NCBI GenBank assembly: GCA_035503515.1
Contig: DATJTJ010000145.1
Coordinates: 45,563 to 109,562, forward strand
DNA: 64,000 nt
Direction of reading: 5' to 3'
Source: DAIDKA01 sp035503515
Lineage (GTDB): Bacteria > Pseudomonadota > Gammaproteobacteria > Steroidobacterales > Steroidobacteraceae
Position numbers and translations under genes: made by a program. Below, in pieces: positions 9,625 to 16,972 of the stretch (position 1 is the first letter of the stretch; each line of letters starts with the position of its first letter). The notes under the pieces were generated by a model. That model made no database searches, was not told the origin of the DNA, and worked only from the letters and a program-made list of their open reading frames with translations.

Positions 9625-9708
9625 AATCCTCATGCACCCATGGCGCGGTCCCGCGGCCATTGTCGTCGGCCCGGGGCGCGCCGTAGGTGATGGCGGTCAC
9701 ATCGGCAG

Positions 9709-10314
9709 CTACTCCAGGCCCTCGGCCTTGCGGGCGGCGATCACGTGCGGCCTGGCCGCGACGCGGTCGTTGTGGCGCTTCAGGGCGGCGAAGGGACTCA
9801 AGTCGACGCCGACGTGTCCGGCCCAGCTGAGCACGACATACAGGTAGGCATCGGCCACCGTGAACTGCTCGCCCATGAGGTAGTTCTTCGAGCCCAGGGC
9901 ACCGTCGATCCAGCCCAGCCGCTTCTTGAGATTGGCGCGGGCCATGCTCTTCACGTCCTCCTTGCCCGAAGGGTCGAAGAGCGGTCCGAAGTTCTTGTGC
10001 AACTCGGAATTGATGTAGGCCAGCCACTCCAGCAGCCGGTACCGCTCGAACGTGCCGGCCGCAGGCGCAAGCTTTGCGGCGGGATTGAGATCGCCGATGT
10101 AGCTCAGCACCGCGACGTTTTCGGTCAGCACCTGGCCGTCGTCCAGGCGCAGCACTGGCACATAGCCCTTGGGATTGACGGCGGTCAGATCCTCGCCCGA
10201 CTTCGTCTTGTGGGTCCCATGGTCGACCTCGGCGGCCTCGAATTTGATACCGGCTTCGTTGAGCGAAATAAAGGAGGCCAGCGAGCAGGCCCCTTTCATG
10301 TAATAGAGCTTCAT
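9709..10314 (-). CDS. Glutathione S-transferase, beta class
   Basis: This 201-residue cytosolic enzyme has a thioredoxin-fold N-terminal domain (residues 1-80) and an all-alpha C-terminal domain (about 90-201). Cys10 in MKLYYMKGACSLA is the catalytic cysteine typical of beta-class bacterial GSTs, and the glutathione-binding VPVLRLDDGQVLTE stretch (about 57-70) is intact. Family members conjugate glutathione to electrophiles or reduce disulfides. It is divergent from an MBL-fold gene; a promoter-like TTGAGC/TAGATT pair and a 9-bp inverted repeat lie upstream and may be the site of a regulator. Confidence 0.92.
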   Translation of the reverse strand: MKLYYMKGACSLASFISLNEAGIKFEAAEVDHGTHKTKSGEDLTAVNPKGYVPVLRLDDGQVLTENVAVLSYIGDLNPAAKLAPAAGTFERYRLLEWLAYINSELHKNFGPLFDPSGKEDVKSMARANLKKRLGWIDGALGSKNYLMGEQFTVADAYLYVVLSWAGHVGVDLSPFAALKRHNDRVAARPHVIAARKAEGLE

Positions 10315-10353
10315 GAAGGTCTCCGTCGGTCATTGGATCGTGGTGGGACAGCG

Positions 10354-10386
10354 AATCTACACTTGAGCCTCTGCCGCGCTCAAGTG
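10354..10386 (-). promoter_or_regulatory. GST promoter with inverted-repeat operator
   Basis: On the minus strand TTGAGC (complement of 10378-10383) and TAGATT (complement of 10354-10359) are spaced by 18 bases. A perfect 9-bp inverted repeat, CACTTGAGC at 10360-10368 and GCTCAAGTG at 10378-10386, with a 9-base spacer, covers the -35 box and reaches the -10 box. This is a good place for a repressor of the GST gene, and it could also act on the divergent MBL-fold gene. No adjacent regulator gene is present. Confidence 0.5.
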
Positions 10387-10426
10387 CATCGACAAGGGGC
10401 GCCGCGCGCCGGGTATGATGATCTCC

Positions 10427-11464
10427 ATGAAGCCGATCTTCAGCGCAACGCTGGTCAATGGAGTCTGGGGCGACCCCTGCCTGTGCATCGATCTGCGGTT
10501 CCAGCGCCGTGCGATCCTGTTCGACATCGGTGACGTGAGCGCGCTGTCGACCCAGGTGCTGCTCCGGATCAGCGAGATCTTCGTCAGCCACACCCACATG
10601 GACCATTTCGCAGGCTTCGATCACCTGCTGCGGGTATGCCTCGGACGGGACACGGGCATCCGGATGTTCGGGCCGCCCGGGTTCGTTTCACAGGTGGAAC
10701 ACAAGCTCGCGGCCTACACCTGGGATCTGCTGCCGAACTATGCGACCGCCTTCACCGTCGAGGCCCACGAGCTGCACGAAGGAGGCCTCCTGCGGCGCGC
10801 CCGCTTTCGCAGCTCGGCCCGGTTCCAGCGCGAACCACTGCCGGAAGTGGCGGTCACGGACGGCGTGCTGCTGGCGGAAGATCAGTTCCGGGTCCGTGCG
10901 GCGGCCTTCGCGCATCATCGCATCGTGTCGCTGGGGTTCTCCTTCGACGAGGATGTCCACATCAACGTCTGGAAGAACCGCCTCGACGAGAAGGGCCTGC
11001 CAAGCGGTCCCTGGTTGTCGCAGCTCAAGGCTCTGGCGCGGCAGGGTGCCGCCGAGGACACCCCCGTCCCGGTGCGCTGGCGGACGCGGGAGGGCCACCG
11101 CGAACAGACCTTCACCCTGGGCGAATTGAAGCGTGACGTGCTCGAGTTCGTGCCGGGCCAGCGGGTGTGCTACGTGACGGACGTGAACGGCGATCCGCTC
11201 AACCGCGAGCGGATCTGCGAGTTCGTTCGCGGCGCGGACATCCTGTTCATCGAAGCCGTGTTCGCGCAAGCCGACCATGAACTCGCGGCGCGCAAGTCGC
11301 ACCTGACCACGCTGCAGTCGGGCTCGATCGCGCGCCTCGCCGGAGTGCGGCATGCGCAGCCCTTTCATTTTTCGGCGCGTTACCGGGATGGCGAGGAAGC
11401 GCATCACGGAGAGTTCCTGCAGGCCTGGCAGGGAACATCGCACCTTGGCCGCGCCGATGTCTGA
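10427..11464 (+). CDS. MBL-fold hydrolase, ribonuclease Z-like
   Basis: The 345-residue protein has the metallo-beta-lactamase metal motif HTHMDH (about residues 51-56 in FVSHTHMDHFAGF) followed by further ligand candidates, and an overall architecture like RNase Z/arylsulfatase-type hydrolases. The region about 165-200 is an insertion unlike the exosite of tRNA-processing RNase Z, so it may be a distinct hydrolase rather than the tRNA enzyme. ATGs at 10415, 10418 and 10427 are all possible starts; none has a strong ribosome site. Its last eight bases overlap the start of the following lipoprotein gene, so they are translationally coupled. Confidence 0.75.
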   Translation: MKPIFSATLVNGVWGDPCLCIDLRFQRRAILFDIGDVSALSTQVLLRISEIFVSHTHMDHFAGFDHLLRVCLGRDTGIRMFGPPGFVSQVEHKLAAYTWDLLPNYATAFTVEAHELHEGGLLRRARFRSSARFQREPLPEVAVTDGVLLAEDQFRVRAAAFAHHRIVSLGFSFDEDVHINVWKNRLDEKGLPSGPWLSQLKALARQGAAEDTPVPVRWRTREGHREQTFTLGELKRDVLEFVPGQRVCYVTDVNGDPLNRERICEFVRGADILFIEAVFAQADHELAARKSHLTTLQSGSIARLAGVRHAQPFHFSARYRDGEEAHHGEFLQAWQGTSHLGRADV

Positions 11465-12221
11465 GGCACGTGCGGGATACGCGTCCCTCGTGCTGCTGGC
11501 GGCGGTGCTGCTCGCCGGTTGCCACCGCCACGCGCCGGCGGTCACGCCGCCGGCCAGTGCCGCCCGGACCGTCAGCCCGCTGCCCCTGAGTCAGGCCGAT
11601 CTCGGGGTCTCGCTGCTCGCCGAGGTGGCGAATGCGCGTTTTGCCCTGAGCCTCGGTGATGTGGTGGCCGCCGGCAATGACATCTCCGCGGCGCGGGCGT
11701 TCGCCGCGCAGCTGCCCAACCGCCCCTCGAAACTGATCCTGCCCGATCCGCGGGGCGAGGGCCGGGCGCTGTTCGATCCGGCCGCGGCTGCCGCGAAGCA
11801 TGAACCCCTGACCGACTTCCAGGCGGTGGTGACCCTCGACTCGGCCCGGACGCAACTGCCGGACCACGTTGCGCAGGCGGACTCTTTCTTACGTGCCCTG
11901 CAGAGTCGCGTGCCCCAGGGACTGATTCCGCCCGATCTGCCGCTGCTGCGCGTGGCCGCAGCGCTCGATCAGGCCCGCGCCGCTGCCACGGAAGGCCGCT
12001 CGAGCAACCTGAAAACCCAGCTGCTGTGCGCGAGCGCGCTCCTGAAAAGCTATCCGGGGAACGCCCATCGGGCCGGGATCACCGCGTTGGCGGCCGACAT
12101 CGATCAGACCCTGGCGAATCCGCGGACACTGCAGACCATGTCGGGCTATCGCGTCGACTCGTGGGCGGGGCAGGTGGCCGGGTGGCTCGGCAGCGACCGC
12201 TGGAACGCTCCGCGCGGATGA
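11457..12221 (+). CDS. Predicted lipoprotein, unknown function
   Basis: I start at the ATG at 11457, which overlaps the preceding MBL stop and begins MSEARAGYASLVLLAAVL followed by a lipobox LLAGC (Cys at about residue 22). The mature protein would be a periplasmic lipid-anchored, Ala/Leu-rich helical protein of about 230 residues, with helices such as ANARFALSLGDVVAAGNDI. The helical, repeat-like layout resembles YfdX-type proteins, but the similarity is too weak to assign. Coupling to the MBL hydrolase suggests a shared process. Confidence 0.65.
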   Translation: MSEARAGYASLVLLAAVLLAGCHRHAPAVTPPASAARTVSPLPLSQADLGVSLLAEVANARFALSLGDVVAAGNDISAARAFAAQLPNRPSKLILPDPRGEGRALFDPAAAAAKHEPLTDFQAVVTLDSARTQLPDHVAQADSFLRALQSRVPQGLIPPDLPLLRVAAALDQARAAATEGRSSNLKTQLLCASALLKSYPGNAHRAGITALAADIDQTLANPRTLQTMSGYRVDSWAGQVAGWLGSDRWNAPRG

Positions 12222-12246
12222 TGCGGCGCGGGGATTGTGATCCTCT

Positions 12247-13845
12247 CTAAGGCGTCGAAGTCCTGCCCGGTCCTCCCGCCTGTCCGCCGAGGTCGGCAAG
12301 CTGCAGGACCGGAGTGTCCACGTGGCGCATGAAATGATCGCGCGCATCCAATGTCTCGATCTCGACCCGGGAGTCGGCGAGTTTTGAGCCGTCTAGGGGA
12401 TAATGCACCGATCCGGATCGATCGAAGAATGGCAGCTCCACTCCTGTGCGATGAATGCCGTCGGGCAGCAAGCTTCCGAAAATTGCGGGTGTGTAGTCGC
12501 CGATGCAAAAGTGAACTTCCCGATTGCGCAATCCCGCGGTGGCGTCCTCCAGATCTTCTGTAAGGCAAGTAGGCTGCCGGCGCCCGCTCAGACATCTCAC
12601 GAGCACGTCATCGCCTTCCTCGTCGACTCGCGTCACACATTCGCCGAGTTTACCGATCGTCGCGTGGGCGCCGACGGCCGGAACGGCAAAGTGGGCGGCG
12701 CCCCGGAACAGGGTCAGGGAGTAGTCGATACCGAGTTTCACTGGCCGATCGCCTATGCGAGCGAGCACTGCCGGGGGAAGGTAGAGGCGCTGGTGAATAT
12801 ACGCATCAGAGCTTGAGCGCGCGCCGCGGATTTCGAACTGAGCATCCTGCATAGATCCGAGGCCATCGACGCTGATATTGGATTTGCCTTTGTAGAGCAG
12901 CGCGCCATCTGCTGTCGTGATTCGCACCTCCGCGTGATCCAGCAGCACGCTGGCATCCTCGGGCACGCCCGCAACTTTGAGCGGGATGTATAGCGCGTTG
13001 GTTGCATTTGGCGCCGCACCCGGCGGCAGCCTGAAGCGTCCCAGCCGCGGATCGAATGCCAATTGCACGGATCGGGCCGCCTGCGGTTCCGCGGCCAGGC
13101 TTCGCTGCATTGCGAAGGCCAACGGCCAGGGCATGAAGGTCCAGGCGAGGATGGCGGCCCCACCGAGTCCGACCAGGCTGCGCGCCAGCAGCGTGCGCCG
13201 CCTGAAGTATTGAAGGGGCAGGATGAGTGCCGCGCCGACACTCGCCGTGACGTAAAACGCCGCATCGACCATCCAGATTGCACCGGTCTCGGGTACGGAT
13301 GCCTTGACGCCCAGCACCATGGCAAGGACTACCTGGAAGAACAGGATATAGCCGATCAGCGCTGCCGTGCACAGCATGAATGCCTCGACGAAGCTGCGGG
13401 TAATGGCACCGACCATCATGGCGGGCAGTGACAGCTCGCACAGCACCGCAAAATTGCGCACTGTAGCGGCCACACATGCCGCCGGGAACGGGATTCCATC
13501 CGCCAGCGCGGCACCGAAATCGATGAGCCACAATGGCGCCTGGATCATGAGGAGCACGAAGGCGATCTTTGCGAGGATGAGATCGCGACGCCAGATAGGC
13601 CGGATCAGCCAGTCCTGGCGCACGCCCGGCACGGCGTCCTGGTGCATGGCGACGACGGCCACAACCAGCATCCCCAGCAGCGAGAGGACCGACAACAGCG
13701 GGGTGAGCTGTGCCAGGCTCGGCGGAGGAGGGACGAGCTGATCTCTCAGATAATGGCAAATTGCCGAGCACAGGTTCATCCCGTTGGCCAACGCTGCCAG
13801 AGGCCATAGGAGCCGGATGTCCTTCCTGAGAATGTTCGCAATCAT
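12247..13845 (-). CDS. Membrane protein, probable permease partner of the adjacent ABC ATPase
   Basis: The 532-residue protein has six or seven predicted membrane segments in its first ~245 residues (for example LLSVLSLLGMLVVAVVAM and LILAKIAFVLLMIQAPLWLI), followed by a ~285-residue soluble C-terminal domain with no motif I recognise. The start codon overlaps the stop of the ATPase gene (ATGA), so the ATPase-permease pair is cotranslated. The layout fits an ABC-2-like permease of a YtrA-regulated export or stress system. The large C-terminal domain is unusual for ABC-2 permeases, which are mostly membrane. Confidence 0.7.
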   Translation of the reverse strand: MIANILRKDIRLLWPLAALANGMNLCSAICHYLRDQLVPPPPSLAQLTPLLSVLSLLGMLVVAVVAMHQDAVPGVRQDWLIRPIWRRDLILAKIAFVLLMIQAPLWLIDFGAALADGIPFPAACVAATVRNFAVLCELSLPAMMVGAITRSFVEAFMLCTAALIGYILFFQVVLAMVLGVKASVPETGAIWMVDAAFYVTASVGAALILPLQYFRRRTLLARSLVGLGGAAILAWTFMPWPLAFAMQRSLAAEPQAARSVQLAFDPRLGRFRLPPGAAPNATNALYIPLKVAGVPEDASVLLDHAEVRITTADGALLYKGKSNISVDGLGSMQDAQFEIRGARSSSDAYIHQRLYLPPAVLARIGDRPVKLGIDYSLTLFRGAAHFAVPAVGAHATIGKLGECVTRVDEEGDDVLVRCLSGRRQPTCLTEDLEDATAGLRNREVHFCIGDYTPAIFGSLLPDGIHRTGVELPFFDRSGSVHYPLDGSKLADSRVEIETLDARDHFMRHVDTPVLQLADLGGQAGGPGRTSTP

Positions 13846-14738
13846 GATTGCTCGTCCCGTGATGTGCGCGCCAGGGTGGTGAAGATCGTCCGCAGCGCGA
13901 CCGGCTGGACATCGATCGATCTGACGCCGCGGAACAGCGCCGCGATCTGCGCGGCCAGCCGTGATGCGTCGAACCGGGTGTCGAAGAAAGTGACGACGCT
14001 GCCGGCCGTCGCGAGCTGCAGCCAGGCCTCCGGAACCGGCGCCTGCGGTTTCATCATCGCATCGAGCGTGACGCGCACGGCCCTGAAGCGCCCGGAAAGA
14101 TCCGCCATCGACTCCTGGAACAGCAGGCGTCCCTGGTCTATGAAACCGACATGGGTCGTGATGCCCTCGATGTCCGACAGCTCGTGCGAGGAGATCAGCA
14201 CGGTCATGTCGCCCAGGCCCTGCAGCATGCGCTCCATGAACTCATCGCGCACCAGGGGATCCAGCCCGCTGAAGGGCTCATCGAGGACCAGGATCCGCGG
14301 CCGGAACGGCAGTGCACAGGCCAGCGCCATTTTCATGCGCATGCCGTGGGAGAGATCGCCGATGCGCCGCTCCCGCGGCAGGCGCAGTTCAGTCACGATC
14401 GAGCGTTCCAGGTCGTCGTCCCAGGAGCGATAGAACGGCCGCAGGTAGGCGAGGTACTGACCGACCGTCAGCCGTGCCGGCATGTCCTGATTCTCCGACA
14501 CATAGCCGATCTGCTGCAGCTGCGGCACATCGAGCCGTCGCGAATCGACGCCCAAGATGCGCGTGACGCCGCGGGTGGGCCGGATGATGTTCATCACGGT
14601 CTTGATGGTGGTCGTCTTGCCGGCGCCATTGGCACCGATCAGGGCATAGGCGCTGCCCTCCGGAACGGTGAGCGACAGGCCCCGCAGGGCCTCGTGGCGC
14701 CCGAAGGCCTTGTGCAGGTTTTCGATTTCGATGGTCAT
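13842..14738 (-). CDS. ABC transporter ATP-binding protein
   Basis: This 298-residue ATPase begins at MTIEIENLHKAFG, whose ATG overlaps the GntR gene's stop. Walker A GANGAGKTTT (about residues 37-46), Q-loop YVSENQDMP, and Walker B ILVLDEPFSG (about 147-156) are intact. The signature motif is LSHGMRMKMALA rather than LSGGQ, a degenerate form seen in some CcmA-type ATPases. It energises the adjacent membrane protein. The C-terminal ~85 residues resemble a DUF-type regulatory tail. The substrate is unknown. Confidence 0.88.
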   Translation of the reverse strand: MTIEIENLHKAFGRHEALRGLSLTVPEGSAYALIGANGAGKTTTIKTVMNIIRPTRGVTRILGVDSRRLDVPQLQQIGYVSENQDMPARLTVGQYLAYLRPFYRSWDDDLERSIVTELRLPRERRIGDLSHGMRMKMALACALPFRPRILVLDEPFSGLDPLVRDEFMERMLQGLGDMTVLISSHELSDIEGITTHVGFIDQGRLLFQESMADLSGRFRAVRVTLDAMMKPQAPVPEAWLQLATAGSVVTFFDTRFDASRLAAQIAALFRGVRSIDVQPVALRTIFTTLARTSRDEQS

Positions 14739-15136
14739 CGTTCGTTGGCCTCGCGCGCCTGGTCGATTTTCGTCCACTCGGTGGAAATGGCTTCGATCAC
14801 GTCCTCGAAGCCCACGCCGACGCGGCGCGCCTCCACCACCAGCTGTTCGACTTCTTCCTGCAGCAGCCGCTGGCGATCGCCGATGCGCGGTTTCGGGGGC
14901 ACCGCAACGATGGTGCCCACGCCGGGGTGCATTTCGAGCCAGCGCTCCTGGATCAGGTACTGGATGACCTTGTGAGCCGTGTTGGGATGGATCTTCAGAT
15001 CCGCCGCCAGGGCGCGCACCGAAGGGAAGGGCTGGCCGGGCTGGTATTCACCGCTCAACAGCGCCTTCTGTGCCGCGAACAGCACCTGTTCGACGATCGA
15101 CTGGCCCGGCCGCAAAGTGAAGCGCAGAAGTGTCAC
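14735..15136 (-). CDS. GntR family regulator, YtrA type
   Basis: With a GTG start at 15136 the protein is 133 residues: a winged helix (about residues 10-80, PSVRALAADLKIHPNTAHKV) and a short helical tail, without a ligand-binding FadR/HutC domain. This matches the YtrA subgroup, whose members repress their own ABC transporter operon. An ATG at 15154 gives six more residues. A perfect 8-bp inverted repeat overlaps the start, so the site is probably its autoregulatory operator. The gene is followed by an ATPase and a membrane protein with ATGA overlaps, a typical ytr-like operon. Confidence 0.88.
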   Translation of the reverse strand: MTLLRFTLRPGQSIVEQVLFAAQKALLSGEYQPGQPFPSVRALAADLKIHPNTAHKVIQYLIQERWLEMHPGVGTIVAVPPKPRIGDRQRLLQEEVEQLVVEARRVGVGFEDVIEAISTEWTKIDQAREANER

Positions 15137-15152
15137 ATGAGTATTGTGACAC
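15130..15152. promoter_or_regulatory. Palindromic operator at the GntR start codon
   Basis: GTGTCACA (15130-15137) and TGTGACAC (15145-15152) form a perfect 8-bp inverted repeat with a 7-base spacer. It covers the GTG start and lies within the region where a promoter for a leaderless transcript would fall (CACAAT six bases before the GTG on the minus strand). YtrA-type GntR proteins bind such symmetrical sites, so this is the likely autorepression operator. Confidence 0.7.
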
Positions 15153-15154
15153 AT

Positions 15155-15458
15155 GGAACGGCTGGCGGGAACTGGACCCCTGCGGGAGATTATGAAAAAC
15201 GGATGGCGTGGGGTCGTTCCAACGCGCGGCCGTCGTCGGATTCCGGATGGATAGGCGGCGCTGTTGTCACCCGGCAACGCGGCGGCGGATGCGCGGTGTG
15301 CTGCGGCGATCCGGCGCGCGGCGGTGGCAGATGCAGGAAGGCTGCCGACGGTGTAGCTTGCGCTGCCGGGGAATCAGTGTGGGGCGGCCTTGATTGTCCA
15401 GGGCCGACGCCCAATCCATGTTACGTTCGCGGTCCCGAAATGGGGTGGAAGGAAAACG
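15155..15458. other. Intergenic region between GntR and carotenoid oxygenase genes
   Basis: This ~300-base gap separates the divergent GntR and carotenoid oxygenase genes. I see no convincing gene, tRNA or strong hairpin. A weak promoter could lie near 15389-15420. GGAAGGA at 15447-15453 is a clear ribosome site for the gene starting at 15459. Confidence 0.4.
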
Positions 15459-16931
15459 ATGGTTCAGCGCTTCAGCGATCAGCACCTGGGTGGGAATTTT
15501 TTTCAGACATTGCGCTTCGAGGGGGAAATCCGGGACTGTGAAGTCCAGGGAACCATCCCGCAGGACCTCAAGGGAACCTTCTACCGCCTGGGCGGGGACT
15601 GGGCCTATGCGCCCAAGTACGAGCATGACGTGCCCTTCAGCGCCGATGGCTACATCTCGATGTTCCGGTTCGCCAACGGCCGCGTCCAGTACAAGGGACG
15701 CTTCGTGGAGACCCCCCGGTTCCTCGCGAACCACAGGGCCGGCAAGCAGCTGTTCGGCATCTACCGCAACCGGCGCGGGGACGATCCTTCCGTCCGCAAC
15801 ATCAGCGGCACCGTCTCGAACACGACGCCGGTGTTCCATGCCGGCAAGCTCTTCGCGACCAAGGAAGACGCGCGTCCCTACGAGATCGACCCGCATACCC
15901 TTCAGACCCGCGGCGAATATGATTTCGGCGGCCGCCTGTCGAGCCTCACCTTCACGGCGCATCCGAAGATCGACCCCGCCACCGGCGAGATGATCGCCTT
16001 CGGCTACGAGGCGACCGGCGAAGCCTCCACCGACATCTTCATCTACACCATCGACAAGAGCGGCCGGGTGACGAAGGAAGTGAAGGTGCAGGCGCCGTAC
16101 GTGAGCGAGAACCACGACATGGCGATCACCAGCACGCATATCGTGATCCCGCATTTTCCGCTGACCACCACCCGCGAATGGCTCGAGGCCTCGCCCGCCA
16201 ACCTGCACTGGTACTGGGACGAGCGTCTGCCGGGGTACCTGCTGGTCCTGCCGCGCAACGGCGATGCCAGGGATGCCCGCTGGATCAAGGGTCCGCCGGC
16301 GGCCATGGGCCACACGCTGAACGCCGTCACCGAGGGCAACAGGCTGGTGATCGACGGCACCGTGTCCGATGCCAACCCGTATCCCTTCTTCCCGAACCGG
16401 GACGGCTCTCCCTGGACTCCCATGACGGGCGGGGCGAGCATCCGCCGCTGGACCGTGGACCTGAATTCCAAGTCCGACGGCTGGGAAGAACAGCGGCCGT
16501 TCCCGGCGCAGATCGGCGGCCTGCCGCGCATCGACGACCGGTTCATCTCCAATCCCTACCGCTACGGCTACCTGGGTTACACCGATTTCAGCCGCCAGCC
16601 GAGCGCCAAGCTTGCAAGCACGCCGAATTTCCCGCTCACCAACAGCCTCGGCCGCTTCGACATGCACACCGGCAAGTGCGAGTCCATGTTCATCAGTGAC
16701 GAGGGTTCACTGCAGGAGGCCTGCTTCGCATCCCGCAGCGGCACCTGCGCCGAAGGCTCGGGATATCTGCTGGGCGTCTACACCAATCTGCTCGAACAGC
16801 GCTCGGAGCTGCTGGTCATCGATGCCGAGAAGATGCAGGAAGTCGGCCGGGTGATCCTGCCGTTCCACGTTGCAGCCCAGGTCCATGGCACCTGGGTTCC
16901 CCACGAGGAGCTGCCCTTCCCGGCAGGCTGA
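15459..16931 (+). CDS. Carotenoid oxygenase family protein
   Basis: The 490-residue product belongs to the carotenoid/stilbene cleavage oxygenase family, non-heme iron enzymes that split a conjugated double bond with O2. All four iron-ligand histidines are visible: His168 (TAHPKID), His219 (ENHDMA), His285 (MGHTLNA) and His476 (QVHGTWVP). No signal peptide is present. The start is set by GGAAGGA five bases upstream of the ATG; earlier in-frame starts add a non-conserved leader. In bacteria without visible carotenoid genes nearby, lignostilbene or other phenylpropanoid substrates are as likely as carotenoids. An AsmA-like gene follows after 41 bases. Confidence 0.9.
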   Translation: MVQRFSDQHLGGNFFQTLRFEGEIRDCEVQGTIPQDLKGTFYRLGGDWAYAPKYEHDVPFSADGYISMFRFANGRVQYKGRFVETPRFLANHRAGKQLFGIYRNRRGDDPSVRNISGTVSNTTPVFHAGKLFATKEDARPYEIDPHTLQTRGEYDFGGRLSSLTFTAHPKIDPATGEMIAFGYEATGEASTDIFIYTIDKSGRVTKEVKVQAPYVSENHDMAITSTHIVIPHFPLTTTREWLEASPANLHWYWDERLPGYLLVLPRNGDARDARWIKGPPAAMGHTLNAVTEGNRLVIDGTVSDANPYPFFPNRDGSPWTPMTGGASIRRWTVDLNSKSDGWEEQRPFPAQIGGLPRIDDRFISNPYRYGYLGYTDFSRQPSAKLASTPNFPLTNSLGRFDMHTGKCESMFISDEGSLQEACFASRSGTCAEGSGYLLGVYTNLLEQRSELLVIDAEKMQEVGRVILPFHVAAQVHGTWVPHEELPFPAG

Positions 16932-16950
16932 CGCGGATCCGGCGGCGCCG

Positions 16951-16972
16951 GGGGCATGGTAGCCTATGCCCC
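16951..16972 (+). repeat. Hairpin directly before the AsmA start codon
   Basis: GGGGCAT (16951-16957) and ATGCCCC (16966-16972) are perfectly complementary around an 8-base loop. The second arm ends at the base before the ATG. The hairpin could affect initiation or be a short operator or attenuator in the 41-base gap after the carotenoid oxygenase gene. There is no visible Shine-Dalgarno sequence for the AsmA gene. Confidence 0.4.
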
